Of a stretch of DNA of 64,000 bases, positions 1 through 7,481 are shown one piece after another. A model generated the notes under the pieces. It worked only from the letters and a program-made list of their open reading frames with translations, was not told the DNA's origin and did not search any database. The DNA is from an uncultured Oscillospiraceae bacterium. GTDB taxonomy: Bacteria > Bacillota > Clostridia > Oscillospirales > Oscillospiraceae. Location: positions 1 to 64,000 of the forward strand of contig CAAEOT010000026.1 of NCBI GenBank assembly GCA_900757655.1, read 5' to 3'. The stretch's first letter is position 1; every line of letters starts with the position of its first letter. The position numbers were made by a program, and so were the translations under genes.

Positions 1-23
1 GGGCGCTCCCATCGGGAGCGCCC
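1..23. terminator. GC-rich hairpin at window edge
   Basis: Perfect 10-bp stem (1-10 with 14-23) around an ATC loop. No T-run follows on the plus strand and the other side is cut off by the window edge, so direction is unknown. It most likely ends a gene left of the window. Confidence 0.5.
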
Positions 24-46
24 CGGGCTGTGCTCTGTGTATGTTG

Positions 47-320
47 TTATGTAAACCGAATATGAAAGTAGAAATATCAGTTATGGTAACTGCATTATGA
101 AAACTTAACTGCTGAAAAATATTTGAATAATCAAGAAAAACCATGTGAAGATGAAATATTTATGTAAACTTAATTATGTAAATACGACGCTTCGCATGAC
201 TTGCCGCTCGATTTGCAGTTATGGAAATCGTATTATGACAACCAAAAACGAGAAAAAACTGTTGCAAATTCGGAATATTTACATTTATAAAATTCGTTAT
301 GTAAATTAAATTATGTAAAC
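47..320 (+). repeat. Array of paired TTATGTAAAC-like decamers
   Basis: Decamers close to TTATGTAAAC occur at 47, 81, 95, 160, 174, 219, 233, 297 and 311, all on the same strand. Eight of them form four pairs whose starts are exactly 14 bp apart (81/95, 160/174, 219/233, 297/311), with 4-bp spacers of differing sequence. Weaker look-alikes lie at 60 and 285. The surrounding DNA is AT-rich, unlike its neighbours, and holds no gene. The arrangement suggests repeated binding sites for a dimeric DNA-binding protein, but the protein is unknown. Confidence 0.75.
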
Positions 321-332
321 AAATAGAACGAA

Positions 333-369
333 CCCCTGCCCCGCGCGAATTTCTCGCGCGGGGCAGGGG
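333..369 (-). terminator. Strong hairpin downstream of pyk
   Basis: Perfect 15-bp GC-rich stem (333-347 with 355-369) with a 7-nt loop. Read on the minus strand it is followed by moderately T-rich DNA. It is the first strong hairpin beyond the pyk stop codon, about 320 bp away, so it may end that transcript. Confidence 0.55.
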
Positions 370-691
370 AGATATATGCGTTTCTGGAGGGCTTTCGGGG
401 GACGCTTGACCGCGGCGCGCCGGATGCCGTCCGTTTGGCGCGGCACACGGAATGCCGCTTCGTGCACACCATGTGCAGGGAGATTTCCGCTGCGCAGACC
501 GATTCCTGCGTGATTTGGCCGCGCACCGTTCGCCCGGATCTGCGCTGCACGTTGTCCGTTTGACTTTGGCGCGTCCGGCTCTGTGCTGCCCGTGCCCGTT
601 TTTTCGCGCCTGTTGTGTGCAGACGTTTGCGCCGGGGCTTGCCGGGGCATCTGTGCGCGTGCGGCCGTGCGCCAGAAGCGCGCCCGCGGCC
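370..691. other. GC-rich stretch with no supported gene
   Basis: About 320 bp between the hairpin at 333-369 and the pyk stop codon. Open frames on both strands run through it, but their translations are arginine-, alanine- and cysteine-rich, low in family-like motifs, and have no ribosome site. I see no RNA gene or repeat in it. It could be pyk 3-prime UTR or a decayed gene. Confidence 0.5.
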
Positions 692-2104
692 TTACGCGTA
701 CTCGACCTTGATGGTGTTCGTGTTGCCGCTGCGGCCGTTGATGATGCCGCCGGTGATGATGACCTTGTCGCCCTTTTCGAGCTGCATCACACTGCGGCTG
801 ACCTTCAGTGCGTGGTAAAACAGCACGTCGGTGCTCTCGTACACCTCGCTCATAACGGGCGTGATGCCCCACGAGAGGGCGAGCTTGCGGTAGGCGCGCT
901 CGTTCGTGGTCAGGCCGATGATATCCGTCGGGCCGCGGAAGCGCGAGATCAGCCGCGCGGTGCGCCCCGTGATGGAGCAGACGGTGATGACCTTCGCGCC
1001 GATGTCGATGGCCATACCGCACGTGGCATGGCTGATCGCGTCGAGCGTGTCGTGGATCTCAAACTGCGTCTTGGGAAAGCGCCCTGCGTAGTTGATGTGC
1101 GCCTCGGTGTATTCGGCGATGCGGGCCATGGCGCTCAGCGCCTCGACGGGGTGCTCGCCCGCGGCCGTCTCGCCGGAGAGCATGATGGCGCTCGTGCCGT
1201 CATAGACGGCGTTGGCCACGTCGGCGATCTCGGCACGGGTGGGGCGGATGTTGTGCGTCATGCTCTCGAGCATCTCGGTCGCGGTGATGACGCGCTTGCC
1301 GAGCAGGCGGCACTTGCCGATGAGTTCCTTCTGGATGCTCGGCAGCTCCTCATACGGCACCTCGACGCCCATGTCGCCGCGGGCGATCATGATGCCGGTG
1401 CACTCGGTGAAGATGTCCTCGATGTTGTCGATACCGGGCTGATTCTCGATCTTGGCGATGACGGCGATGTCCCCGCCGCCGTTGGCGCGCAGGAAGCCGT
1501 TGAGATCGACCAGATCCTGCCTGCGCGACACGAAGGACGCGGCCACGAAGTCCACGTCGTTTTCGATGCCGAAGAGCAGGTCACGCTTGTCCTGCTCACT
1601 CAGAAACGTCTGCTTGAGCACCTTGTTCGGGAAGCTCATGCTCTTGCGGTCGGTGAGCACGCCGCCGGCCGTGACACGGCAGACGACGTCCGTGCCGGTC
1701 GTGGCGGTGACGGTCAGGGCGATGAGCCCGTCGTTGACGAGCACGGTGTCGCCCGGCTCAAGATCCTGCGCGAGGCCGGCATAGCTCACGGACACACGCT
1801 CGGCATTGCCGGTCACGGCCTCGGTCGTGAACGTGAATGTGTCGCCGCTGTGCAGCTCGATCTTCCCGTTTTCAAACGTGCCGATGCGGTACTCGGGGCC
1901 CTTCGTGTCGAGCATGATGGCGATGGGCAGGTCGAGCTCCGCGCGCAGCTTCTTGATGCGGTCGATGCGCACCTGGTGCTCGGCGTGCGTACCGTGGGAA
2001 AAGTTCAGGCGCGCGACGTTCATGCCCGCGAGCATCATGGCGCGCAGCGTCTCCTCGCTGTCGCACGCGGGGCCGATGGTGCAGACGATCTTCGTTTTTC
2101 TCAT
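692..2104 (-). CDS. pyk: Pyruvate kinase
   Basis: Last step of glycolysis: phosphoenolpyruvate + ADP to pyruvate + ATP, in the cytoplasm. The 470-residue protein has the N-terminal NFSHG motif (residues 34-38), the LDTKGPEYRIG segment (about 65-75), the catalytic lysine in AKIENQPGI (K218) and the metal/phosphate loop ARGDMGVEVP (241-250), followed by the MLESM and SGETAAG motifs. Length fits the short form that lacks the extra C-terminal PEP-utiliser domain of Bacillus enzymes. ATG start with a GAGAGGGAG ribosome site. It follows the SseB-domain gene by 29 bp on the same strand, so the two are probably co-transcribed. Confidence 0.97.
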   Translation of the reverse strand: MRKTKIVCTIGPACDSEETLRAMMLAGMNVARLNFSHGTHAEHQVRIDRIKKLRAELDLPIAIMLDTKGPEYRIGTFENGKIELHSGDTFTFTTEAVTGNAERVSVSYAGLAQDLEPGDTVLVNDGLIALTVTATTGTDVVCRVTAGGVLTDRKSMSFPNKVLKQTFLSEQDKRDLLFGIENDVDFVAASFVSRRQDLVDLNGFLRANGGGDIAVIAKIENQPGIDNIEDIFTECTGIMIARGDMGVEVPYEELPSIQKELIGKCRLLGKRVITATEMLESMTHNIRPTRAEIADVANAVYDGTSAIMLSGETAAGEHPVEALSAMARIAEYTEAHINYAGRFPKTQFEIHDTLDAISHATCGMAIDIGAKVITVCSITGRTARLISRFRGPTDIIGLTTNERAYRKLALSWGITPVMSEVYESTDVLFYHALKVSRSVMQLEKGDKVIITGGIINGRSGNTNTIKVEYA

Positions 2105-2133
2105 ATTCCGACTCCCTCTCTGAATCCTGCGGT

Positions 2134-3192
2134 TTACTTTTTCTTCTTGCCGAACCAGCGGCGCTCCTTGCGGTTGCGGCCCTCAGACTCGTCGGTGGCG
2201 GTGATGTTGCTGGCGGCCTCGGCCACGGCCGCGGGGTCAAAATCGACGCCCATCTCGGCCGCGGTATTGCGCATCTGCTCAAAGAACTCGAGCTGCGCCT
2301 TGAGCGTCTGGAGCATTTCGCGCGTGAGCGCAAGGCCGCTGCCGACGCCGGGGTCGATGATGATGCCGGTGTCGTTCGAGGAGAGCACGAGCGGGGCGTA
2401 GTCCTTCACGCCGAGCTCGACGCTGCCCATGTTGCGCCACTGCAGCAGGCGCGCGCGGTCGGTGAAGGCGCAGAAGAACGTGCGCCCGTCATCGGTGCGC
2501 ACCTTGCCGAACTGCAGGTGCTGCTGACCGTCGGCCGGGGCAGCTTCGCCCTCGGGCCGCTGGGCGGGGAAGAACAGCGGCGCCGCGATCATGGTCGCGG
2601 CCAGGCGCTGGAAGTTTTCCTTCGAGGCGTTGATCTTGCACGCGTCGAGCGCGTCGCGCAGCTCCTCGGCCAGCGCGGCACGCATGGCCTGCTCGGGTGT
2701 GCGCTCGCTGAGCTCGATGTGGAAATCGGGATAGGCCACGCGCAGCATGTCCAGCGCGGTGCGCAGGCCCTGCACGTCCTCGTCGGGGCGGTCGTTGGCG
2801 GCCACGACGAACAGGCGCGGGCGGTGGTTGGCACTGCGGTCGACGATGCCGGAGGCGTAGAGCTCCTCGAGCTTCGTCTGCACGCACAGGGCGATGCAGT
2901 TGGGCGTCTCGCTCGTGGCGGTCACGGCGATGGCGTAGGTCTCGTCGCCGTCCTGCACGGGCATTTTCGCCGTCTCGAGAATGTGCGGGCGGCCAAGGGC
3001 ATAGGCGGCCTCGGCCTTGTGCTGCTCGCGCTCGGCGTCGGTCATGTCCTCAATGTTGTCCGGCTCCGTGTAGGCGCCGGCGGCCAGCAGCTCCGCCACG
3101 GCCTTGCGGCGGATGTCCTGAATGCCGAGCAGCTGCATGGCGCGCGAGCGGTCGGCGGCGACGTGGTCGTACAGATCGTTAAAATTACTCAT
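2134..3192 (-). CDS. SseB-domain protein
   Basis: A 352-residue cytoplasmic protein of unknown role. Residues roughly 110-260 resemble the SseB N- and C-terminal regions, a family named after a Salmonella protein but common in Firmicutes without known biochemistry. Features include the LFVVAANDRPDEDVQG segment, a stretch reading RTFFCAFTDRARLLQW, typical of SseB proteins, and a basic tail ending in GKKKK. The start was set at the ATG at 3192 rather than the longer frame to 3357, because a GGGAAGGG ribosome site lies 6 bp upstream and the extension overlaps the prs promoter region. First gene of a likely operon with pyk. Confidence 0.8.
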   Translation of the reverse strand: MSNFNDLYDHVAADRSRAMQLLGIQDIRRKAVAELLAAGAYTEPDNIEDMTDAEREQHKAEAAYALGRPHILETAKMPVQDGDETYAIAVTATSETPNCIALCVQTKLEELYASGIVDRSANHRPRLFVVAANDRPDEDVQGLRTALDMLRVAYPDFHIELSERTPEQAMRAALAEELRDALDACKINASKENFQRLAATMIAAPLFFPAQRPEGEAAPADGQQHLQFGKVRTDDGRTFFCAFTDRARLLQWRNMGSVELGVKDYAPLVLSSNDTGIIIDPGVGSGLALTREMLQTLKAQLEFFEQMRNTAAEMGVDFDPAAVAEAASNITATDESEGRNRKERRWFGKKKK

Positions 3193-3351
3193 ATGTTTCC
3201 CTTCCCGGGGCTCGTGGTGCCCCTTGGTTTTCTTTGCCGCCATTATAACACACCCCGCGCCAAATGCAAAGCGCCGATTCGCCGCGGCAGATTGCACAAA
3301 CATCGACGCGGGGCGCAAAAAATTTTCTTGCCGCAGAGCACCGGTTTCTCT

Positions 3352-3379
3352 TTGCAAGCGGCAAAAATGTTGTTATAAT
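3352..3379 (+). promoter_or_regulatory. Promoter for prs
   Basis: TTGCAA at 3352-3357, 16-bp spacer, TATAAT at 3374-3379 preceded by TG (extended -10). It lies about 77 bp upstream of the prs start codon. Confidence 0.7.
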
Positions 3380-3455
3380 GATTTTGTATGAAAACTTGGG
3401 CTTCTGCGCCTGTGCGCAGGACGCGGAAATTTTCAAAAAGAGAGGAAGTTACGAT

Positions 3456-4418
3456 ATGATTCCACACGGCAAAGAGATCAAGGTGTTCACCGGTTCGTCC
3501 AACCCCGACCTGGCGGACATGATCTGCAAGAACCTCGGCATCTCCCTGGGCAAGAGCACGGTCACGGCGTTTGCCGACGGCGAGTGCTCCATCTCCATCA
3601 ACGAGCCCGTCCGCGGCGTGGATGTGTTCATCGTGCAGAGCACCTGCAAGCCGGTCAATGACAGCCTCATGGAGCTGCTGGTCATGATCGACGCGATGAA
3701 GCGCGCCTCCGCCGGCCGCATCACCGCCGTCATCCCGTACTTCGGCTACGCCCGGCAGGACCGCAAGGCCAAGGCCCGCGACCCGATCTCGGCCAAGCTT
3801 GTGGCGAACCTGCTCACCGTCGCCGGGGCCGACCGTGTGCTGACCATGGACCTGCACGCTGCGCAGATCCAGGGCTTCTTTGACATTCCGGTGGATAATC
3901 TTTACGGTGCGCCGCTGTTCGCCACACACTACCTGCGCCGCTTCGGCTACGGCCGCGAGGACATGGTCGTCGTCTCGCCGGACGTCGGCAGCGTGGCGCG
4001 TGCGCGCTCGTTCGCCATGAAGATGGGCCTCGGCCTCGCCATCGTGGATAAGCGCCGCGAGAAGGCCAACTGCTCCGAGGTCATGAACATCATTGGCAAT
4101 GTCGAGGGCAAGACCTGCCTGCTGCTCGACGACATGGTCGATACGGCCGGCAGCCTGTGCGGCGCGGCCAAGGCCATCGTCGAGGTCGGCGGCGCGAAGG
4201 AAGTGTATGCCTGCGCGTCCCACGGCGTGCTCTCCGGTCCGGCTATCGACCGCATCAACGACAGCGTCATTGACGAGCTGCTCCTGCTCGATACCATTCC
4301 GTATCCGAAGGGCAAGCCGGCCTGCGACAAGATCCAGTATCTGCCCGTCGCGCCGATGTTCGCCGAGGCCATCAACCGCATCTATGAGGAAATGAGCATC
4401 TCCTCGCTGTTTGAGTGA
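3456..4418 (+). CDS. prs: Ribose-phosphate pyrophosphokinase
   Basis: Makes PRPP from ribose 5-phosphate and ATP, feeding purine, pyrimidine, histidine and NAD synthesis; cytoplasmic. The 320-residue length is normal. Visible motifs are the FADGE segment (39-43), the ATP-binding PYFGYARQDRK (94-104), the DLHAAQIQGFF signature (132-142) and the PRPP-binding LLLDDMVDTAGS (222-233). The ATG at 3456 was chosen because AGAGGAAG precedes it by 7 bp and homology begins there; the open frame to 3264 runs through the promoter. Its stop codon overlaps the pth start (TGATG), so the two are translationally coupled. Confidence 0.97.
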   Translation: MIPHGKEIKVFTGSSNPDLADMICKNLGISLGKSTVTAFADGECSISINEPVRGVDVFIVQSTCKPVNDSLMELLVMIDAMKRASAGRITAVIPYFGYARQDRKAKARDPISAKLVANLLTVAGADRVLTMDLHAAQIQGFFDIPVDNLYGAPLFATHYLRRFGYGREDMVVVSPDVGSVARARSFAMKMGLGLAIVDKRREKANCSEVMNIIGNVEGKTCLLLDDMVDTAGSLCGAAKAIVEVGGAKEVYACASHGVLSGPAIDRINDSVIDELLLLDTIPYPKGKPACDKIQYLPVAPMFAEAINRIYEEMSISSLFE

Positions 4419-5005
4419 TGTTTTTTTCCAATCGCGGCGGCGTGCAGTGGCTGGTCGTGTTTCTCGGCAACCCGGGGCTGAAGTATCAGAACACCCGGCA
4501 CAACGCGGGCTTTCTCACGGCGGACGTCGTGGAAAAGGACTGCGGCGTGCGCATCGACCGGCTGCGCTTTCACGCGCTCACCGCGCAGGCGGAGCTCGGC
4601 GGGCAGAAGGTCCTGCTCATGAAGCCGCAGACATATATGAACAACTCCGGCGAGGCCGTGGCGCCGGCGGCCAAGTTTTATAAGGTGCCGCCGGAGCATA
4701 TCCTGGTCGTGTCGGACGAGATCCACCTGCAGCCGGGCCGCCTGCGCATCCGCACGAAGGGCTCGGCCGGCGGGCACAACGGGCTCAAGAGCATCATCGC
4801 CTGCCTCGGCACGGACGCCTTTCCCCGCATCCGCATCGGCGTCGGCGCGCCCCCGCACCCGGACTATGACATGCCCGACTGGGTGCTCGGCACGTTCCGC
4901 GGCGCGGACAAGACCGCCATGGACGATGCGGCTGCGCGTGCGGCCGAGGCCTGCGCGGTCTATATCCGCGACGGGGCGGACCGCGCCATGAGCCGCTTTA
5001 ATTGA
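4418..5005 (+). CDS. pth: Peptidyl-tRNA hydrolase
   Basis: Releases tRNA from prematurely dropped peptidyl-tRNA; cytoplasmic. 195 residues, the usual size. The catalytic histidine sits in NTRHNAGF (H28), followed by KPQTYMNNSG, the catalytic aspartate in VVSDEIHLQPG, and KGSAGGHNGLKS, all hallmarks of the Pth1 family. It starts at an ATG that overlaps the prs stop codon, with no separate strong ribosome site. prs-pth adjacency is common in Firmicutes. Confidence 0.96.
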   Translation: MFFSNRGGVQWLVVFLGNPGLKYQNTRHNAGFLTADVVEKDCGVRIDRLRFHALTAQAELGGQKVLLMKPQTYMNNSGEAVAPAAKFYKVPPEHILVVSDEIHLQPGRLRIRTKGSAGGHNGLKSIIACLGTDAFPRIRIGVGAPPHPDYDMPDWVLGTFRGADKTAMDDAAARAAEACAVYIRDGADRAMSRFN

Positions 5006-5013
5006 ACATCTGT

Positions 5014-5110
5014 CAGGGGTTTCCCACGTCCACCGGAACCGCCGCAGCCGACCGTGGGGCCATCGCCGCCGGGCCGCGCGCGAAACCGGTCGGGCCGTGG
5101 GAGGCCCCTG
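5014..5110 (+). promoter_or_regulatory. Long hairpin in the glgC leader
   Basis: Arms at 5014-5028 and 5096-5110 pair as CAGGGG and CCCACG against CGTGGG and CCCCTG, separated by a small internal loop; the 67-nt interior is GC-rich and can fold further. It fills the pth-glgC gap and ends about 20 bp before the glgC ribosome site. It could be a regulatory leader or a processing site; no known riboswitch class was recognised. Confidence 0.45.
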
Positions 5111-5147
5111 ATCTATTCGCAACTGGAGAAAAGGAGGAGCGCATCCC

Positions 5148-6347
5148 TTGAAAAAACACTGTATCGCCATGCTGCTCGCGGGCGGGCAGGGCTCGCGGCT
5201 GTACGCCCTCACGGCGAAGGTCGCCAAGCCCAGCATCCCGTTTGGCGGCAAGTACCGCATCATTGACTTCCCGCTGTCCAACTGCGCCAACTCCGGCATT
5301 GACACCGTCGGCGTGCTCACGCAGTACCAGCCCCTGCTGCTCAACCGCTACATCGGCAGCGGCCAGGCCTGGGATCTGGACAGCATCGACGGCGGCGTGT
5401 ACATCCTGCCCCCGTATCAGAGCGCGGGGGAGCGCGGGTCGTGGTTTTCCGGCACGGCCAACGCCATCTATCAGAACATGGATTTCATCGAGATGTATGA
5501 CCCCGACTGCGTGCTCATCCTCTCGGGCGACCATGTGTACAAAATGGACTATGACAAGATGCTCCGCGCGCACGAGCAGGCCGGTGCGGCCTGCACGATC
5601 TCGGTCATCCAGGTGTCGATGGAGGAGGCCTCGCGCTTCGGCATCATGAACGTCGGGCCCGACGGCTTTATCAACGAGTTTGAGGAAAAGCCCGCCCACC
5701 CGAAAAGCGACCTTGCGAGTATGGGCATCTATATCTTCGACTGGAAGGCGCTGCGCCGCTATCTCATCGAGGACGAGGCGGACCCGGACTCCGACAAGGA
5801 CTTCGGCAAGAACATCATCCCCAAGATGCTCGCCGCCGGGGAAAAGCTGCTGCCGTACCGGTTCGAGGGCTACTGGCGCGACGTCGGCACGATCGTCAGC
5901 CTCTGGGACGCGAACATGGACATGCTCTCGCCCACGCTCATCAATCTCTATGACCCGAAGTGGCCCATCCGCGCCAAGAGCCCCATCCGCCCGCCGCACA
6001 GCATCGGCCGGCAGGCGGAGGTCGTGCACTCGATCATCACCGAGGGCTGCACGATCGAGGGCCATGTGGAAAACTCCGTGCTCTCGAGCTCCGTCACCGT
6101 CGGCGCGGGCGCGCGTGTGCTCTACAGCATCCTGCATCCCGGCGTCGTCGTGGAGCCGGGCGCCGTGGTGGAGTATGCCATCGTCGGCGAGGGCACGGTC
6201 GTCGGCGCGGGCGCGCACATCGGCGCGCAGCCCGACGGGACGGACGGCTGGGGCGTCGCCACGGTCGGACCGGATGTGTCGGTGCCCGCCGGGGGCACGG
6301 TCCCGGCCGGGGCCATGATCTATGACGGAGCGGAGGTGCACGCATGA
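5148..6347 (+). CDS. glgC: Glucose-1-phosphate adenylyltransferase, catalytic subunit
   Basis: Forms ADP-glucose from glucose 1-phosphate and ATP, the committed step of bacterial glycogen synthesis. The 399-residue protein begins with the nucleotidyltransferase loop LLAGGQGSRLYALT, then KPSIPFGGKYRIIDFPLSN and the sugar-binding and metal region LILSGDHVYKMDY. The C-terminal third is a left-handed beta-helix hexapeptide repeat region (SSSVTVGAGARV onward). Start codon is TTG at 5148 with AAGGAGG 11 bp upstream. It overlaps glgD by 4 bp (ATGA). The retained catalytic motifs identify it as the active partner of the GlgC/GlgD pair. Confidence 0.96.
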   Translation: MKKHCIAMLLAGGQGSRLYALTAKVAKPSIPFGGKYRIIDFPLSNCANSGIDTVGVLTQYQPLLLNRYIGSGQAWDLDSIDGGVYILPPYQSAGERGSWFSGTANAIYQNMDFIEMYDPDCVLILSGDHVYKMDYDKMLRAHEQAGAACTISVIQVSMEEASRFGIMNVGPDGFINEFEEKPAHPKSDLASMGIYIFDWKALRRYLIEDEADPDSDKDFGKNIIPKMLAAGEKLLPYRFEGYWRDVGTIVSLWDANMDMLSPTLINLYDPKWPIRAKSPIRPPHSIGRQAEVVHSIITEGCTIEGHVENSVLSSSVTVGAGARVLYSILHPGVVVEPGAVVEYAIVGEGTVVGAGAHIGAQPDGTDGWGVATVGPDVSVPAGGTVPAGAMIYDGAEVHA

Positions 6348-7447
6348 GCGAAGTACATGGCATTGTTTACGCATATCACAGCTCCCCGCGGCTCGGGGAC
6401 CTGACGCGCTACCGCACGAACGCATCGCTGCCGTTTTGCGGGCGTTATCGGCTGATCGACTTTGCGCTCTCGTCGCTCTCGAACGCGGGCGTGCACAGCG
6501 TCGGCGTCATCATGCAGCGGGACTATCAGTCCCTGCTCGACCACCTCGGCAGCGGCAAGGCGTGGGATCTGTCGCGCCGCAGCGGCGGGCTGCACCTGCT
6601 GCCGCCGTTCGGCGTCAACACGCGCGGCGACTATACCGGCACGGCCGAGGCGCTCAACGCGGTCATTTCCTACGTGCGGAATATCCCGGAGCCGGAGGTC
6701 GTGCTCATGCCGGCGGATATCGTCTGCAATCTCGACCTCGCCGCCGCCATCGCGCAGCACAATGCCTCCGGCTGCGGCATCACGGCCATCTGCCGCGACG
6801 GTGTCGTCACCGGAGAGCACCATCGCTACCTCACGGACGAGCACGGCCGCGTTACGAAGCTGATTACCAGCGCAGCGGCCGGCGCGGGCGTCGCCGCCAT
6901 GGAGATCTATATCGTCAATAAGGACGTCCTGCTCGGTATGCTCGATTTCTGCGCGCAGGAAAACCGCTTCCACTTCCACCGCGACGGGCTGTTTGAATAT
7001 CTCCGGCGCGGCGGCACGATGGACGTGTTCCTGCACCCGGGCTACGCCGTGCACGTGGACACGGTCGCGGACTATTTTGCCGCCAGCATGGATATGCTGG
7101 AACCGGCGGCGCGCGCATCGCTGTTCCCGGCCGAGCGCCCGGTGCGCACGAAGGAGCGCGCGGACGTGAGCACCTATTACGGTGAGCACGCGCACGTGGA
7201 AAATTGCCTCGTGGCCGACGGCTGCTTCATCGAGGGCACGGTCACGGACTGCATCCTGTTTCGCGGCGTGCGCGTCGCGCGCGGGGCGCACCTGAGCCGC
7301 TGCATCGTCATGCAGGACACCTGCATCGCGGCGGACGCCATTTTGCAGTACGTCATCGCGGACAAAAATGTCCGCATCGGCCCGGCCGTCACACTCACCG
7401 GCTGTGAGGCCCTGCCGATCGTGATCCCCAAGGGCAGCGAGCTCTGA
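6344..7447 (+). CDS. glgD: GlgD, regulatory-type ADP-glucose pyrophosphorylase subunit
   Basis: 367-residue homologue of GlgC. The N-terminal loop is degenerate (VYAYHSSPRLGDLT instead of the glycine-rich GlgC loop) while SLPFCGRYRLIDFALSSLSN and the hexapeptide-repeat C-terminus are kept. In Firmicutes GlgD is known as a non-catalytic partner that raises GlgC activity in a heteromeric complex, and the lost catalytic loop fits that. ATG start overlaps the glgC stop. The next gene, glgP, begins 34 bp later. Confidence 0.94.
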   Translation: MSEVHGIVYAYHSSPRLGDLTRYRTNASLPFCGRYRLIDFALSSLSNAGVHSVGVIMQRDYQSLLDHLGSGKAWDLSRRSGGLHLLPPFGVNTRGDYTGTAEALNAVISYVRNIPEPEVVLMPADIVCNLDLAAAIAQHNASGCGITAICRDGVVTGEHHRYLTDEHGRVTKLITSAAAGAGVAAMEIYIVNKDVLLGMLDFCAQENRFHFHRDGLFEYLRRGGTMDVFLHPGYAVHVDTVADYFAASMDMLEPAARASLFPAERPVRTKERADVSTYYGEHAHVENCLVADGCFIEGTVTDCILFRGVRVARGAHLSRCIVMQDTCIAADAILQYVIADKNVRIGPAVTLTGCEALPIVIPKGSEL

Positions 7448-7481
7448 CCCGGACGAACCCAGTAAAGGAAGAAATGTATTT

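Noticed and set aside
47..320. Possible CRISPR array or DnaA-box cluster
   Set aside because: Repeat units are only 10 bp with 4-bp inner spacers and variable outer spacing, so not CRISPR; they do not match TTATNCACA, so not DnaA boxes.
311..550. 79-residue minus-strand open frame past pyk
   Set aside because: Runs through the strong hairpin at 333-369, has no ribosome site and no recognisable motif.
452..2401. 649-residue plus-strand open frame opposite pyk
   Set aside because: Antisense shadow in high-GC DNA; alanine-, arginine- and histidine-rich translation with no family motif, while the minus strand encodes clear pyruvate kinase.
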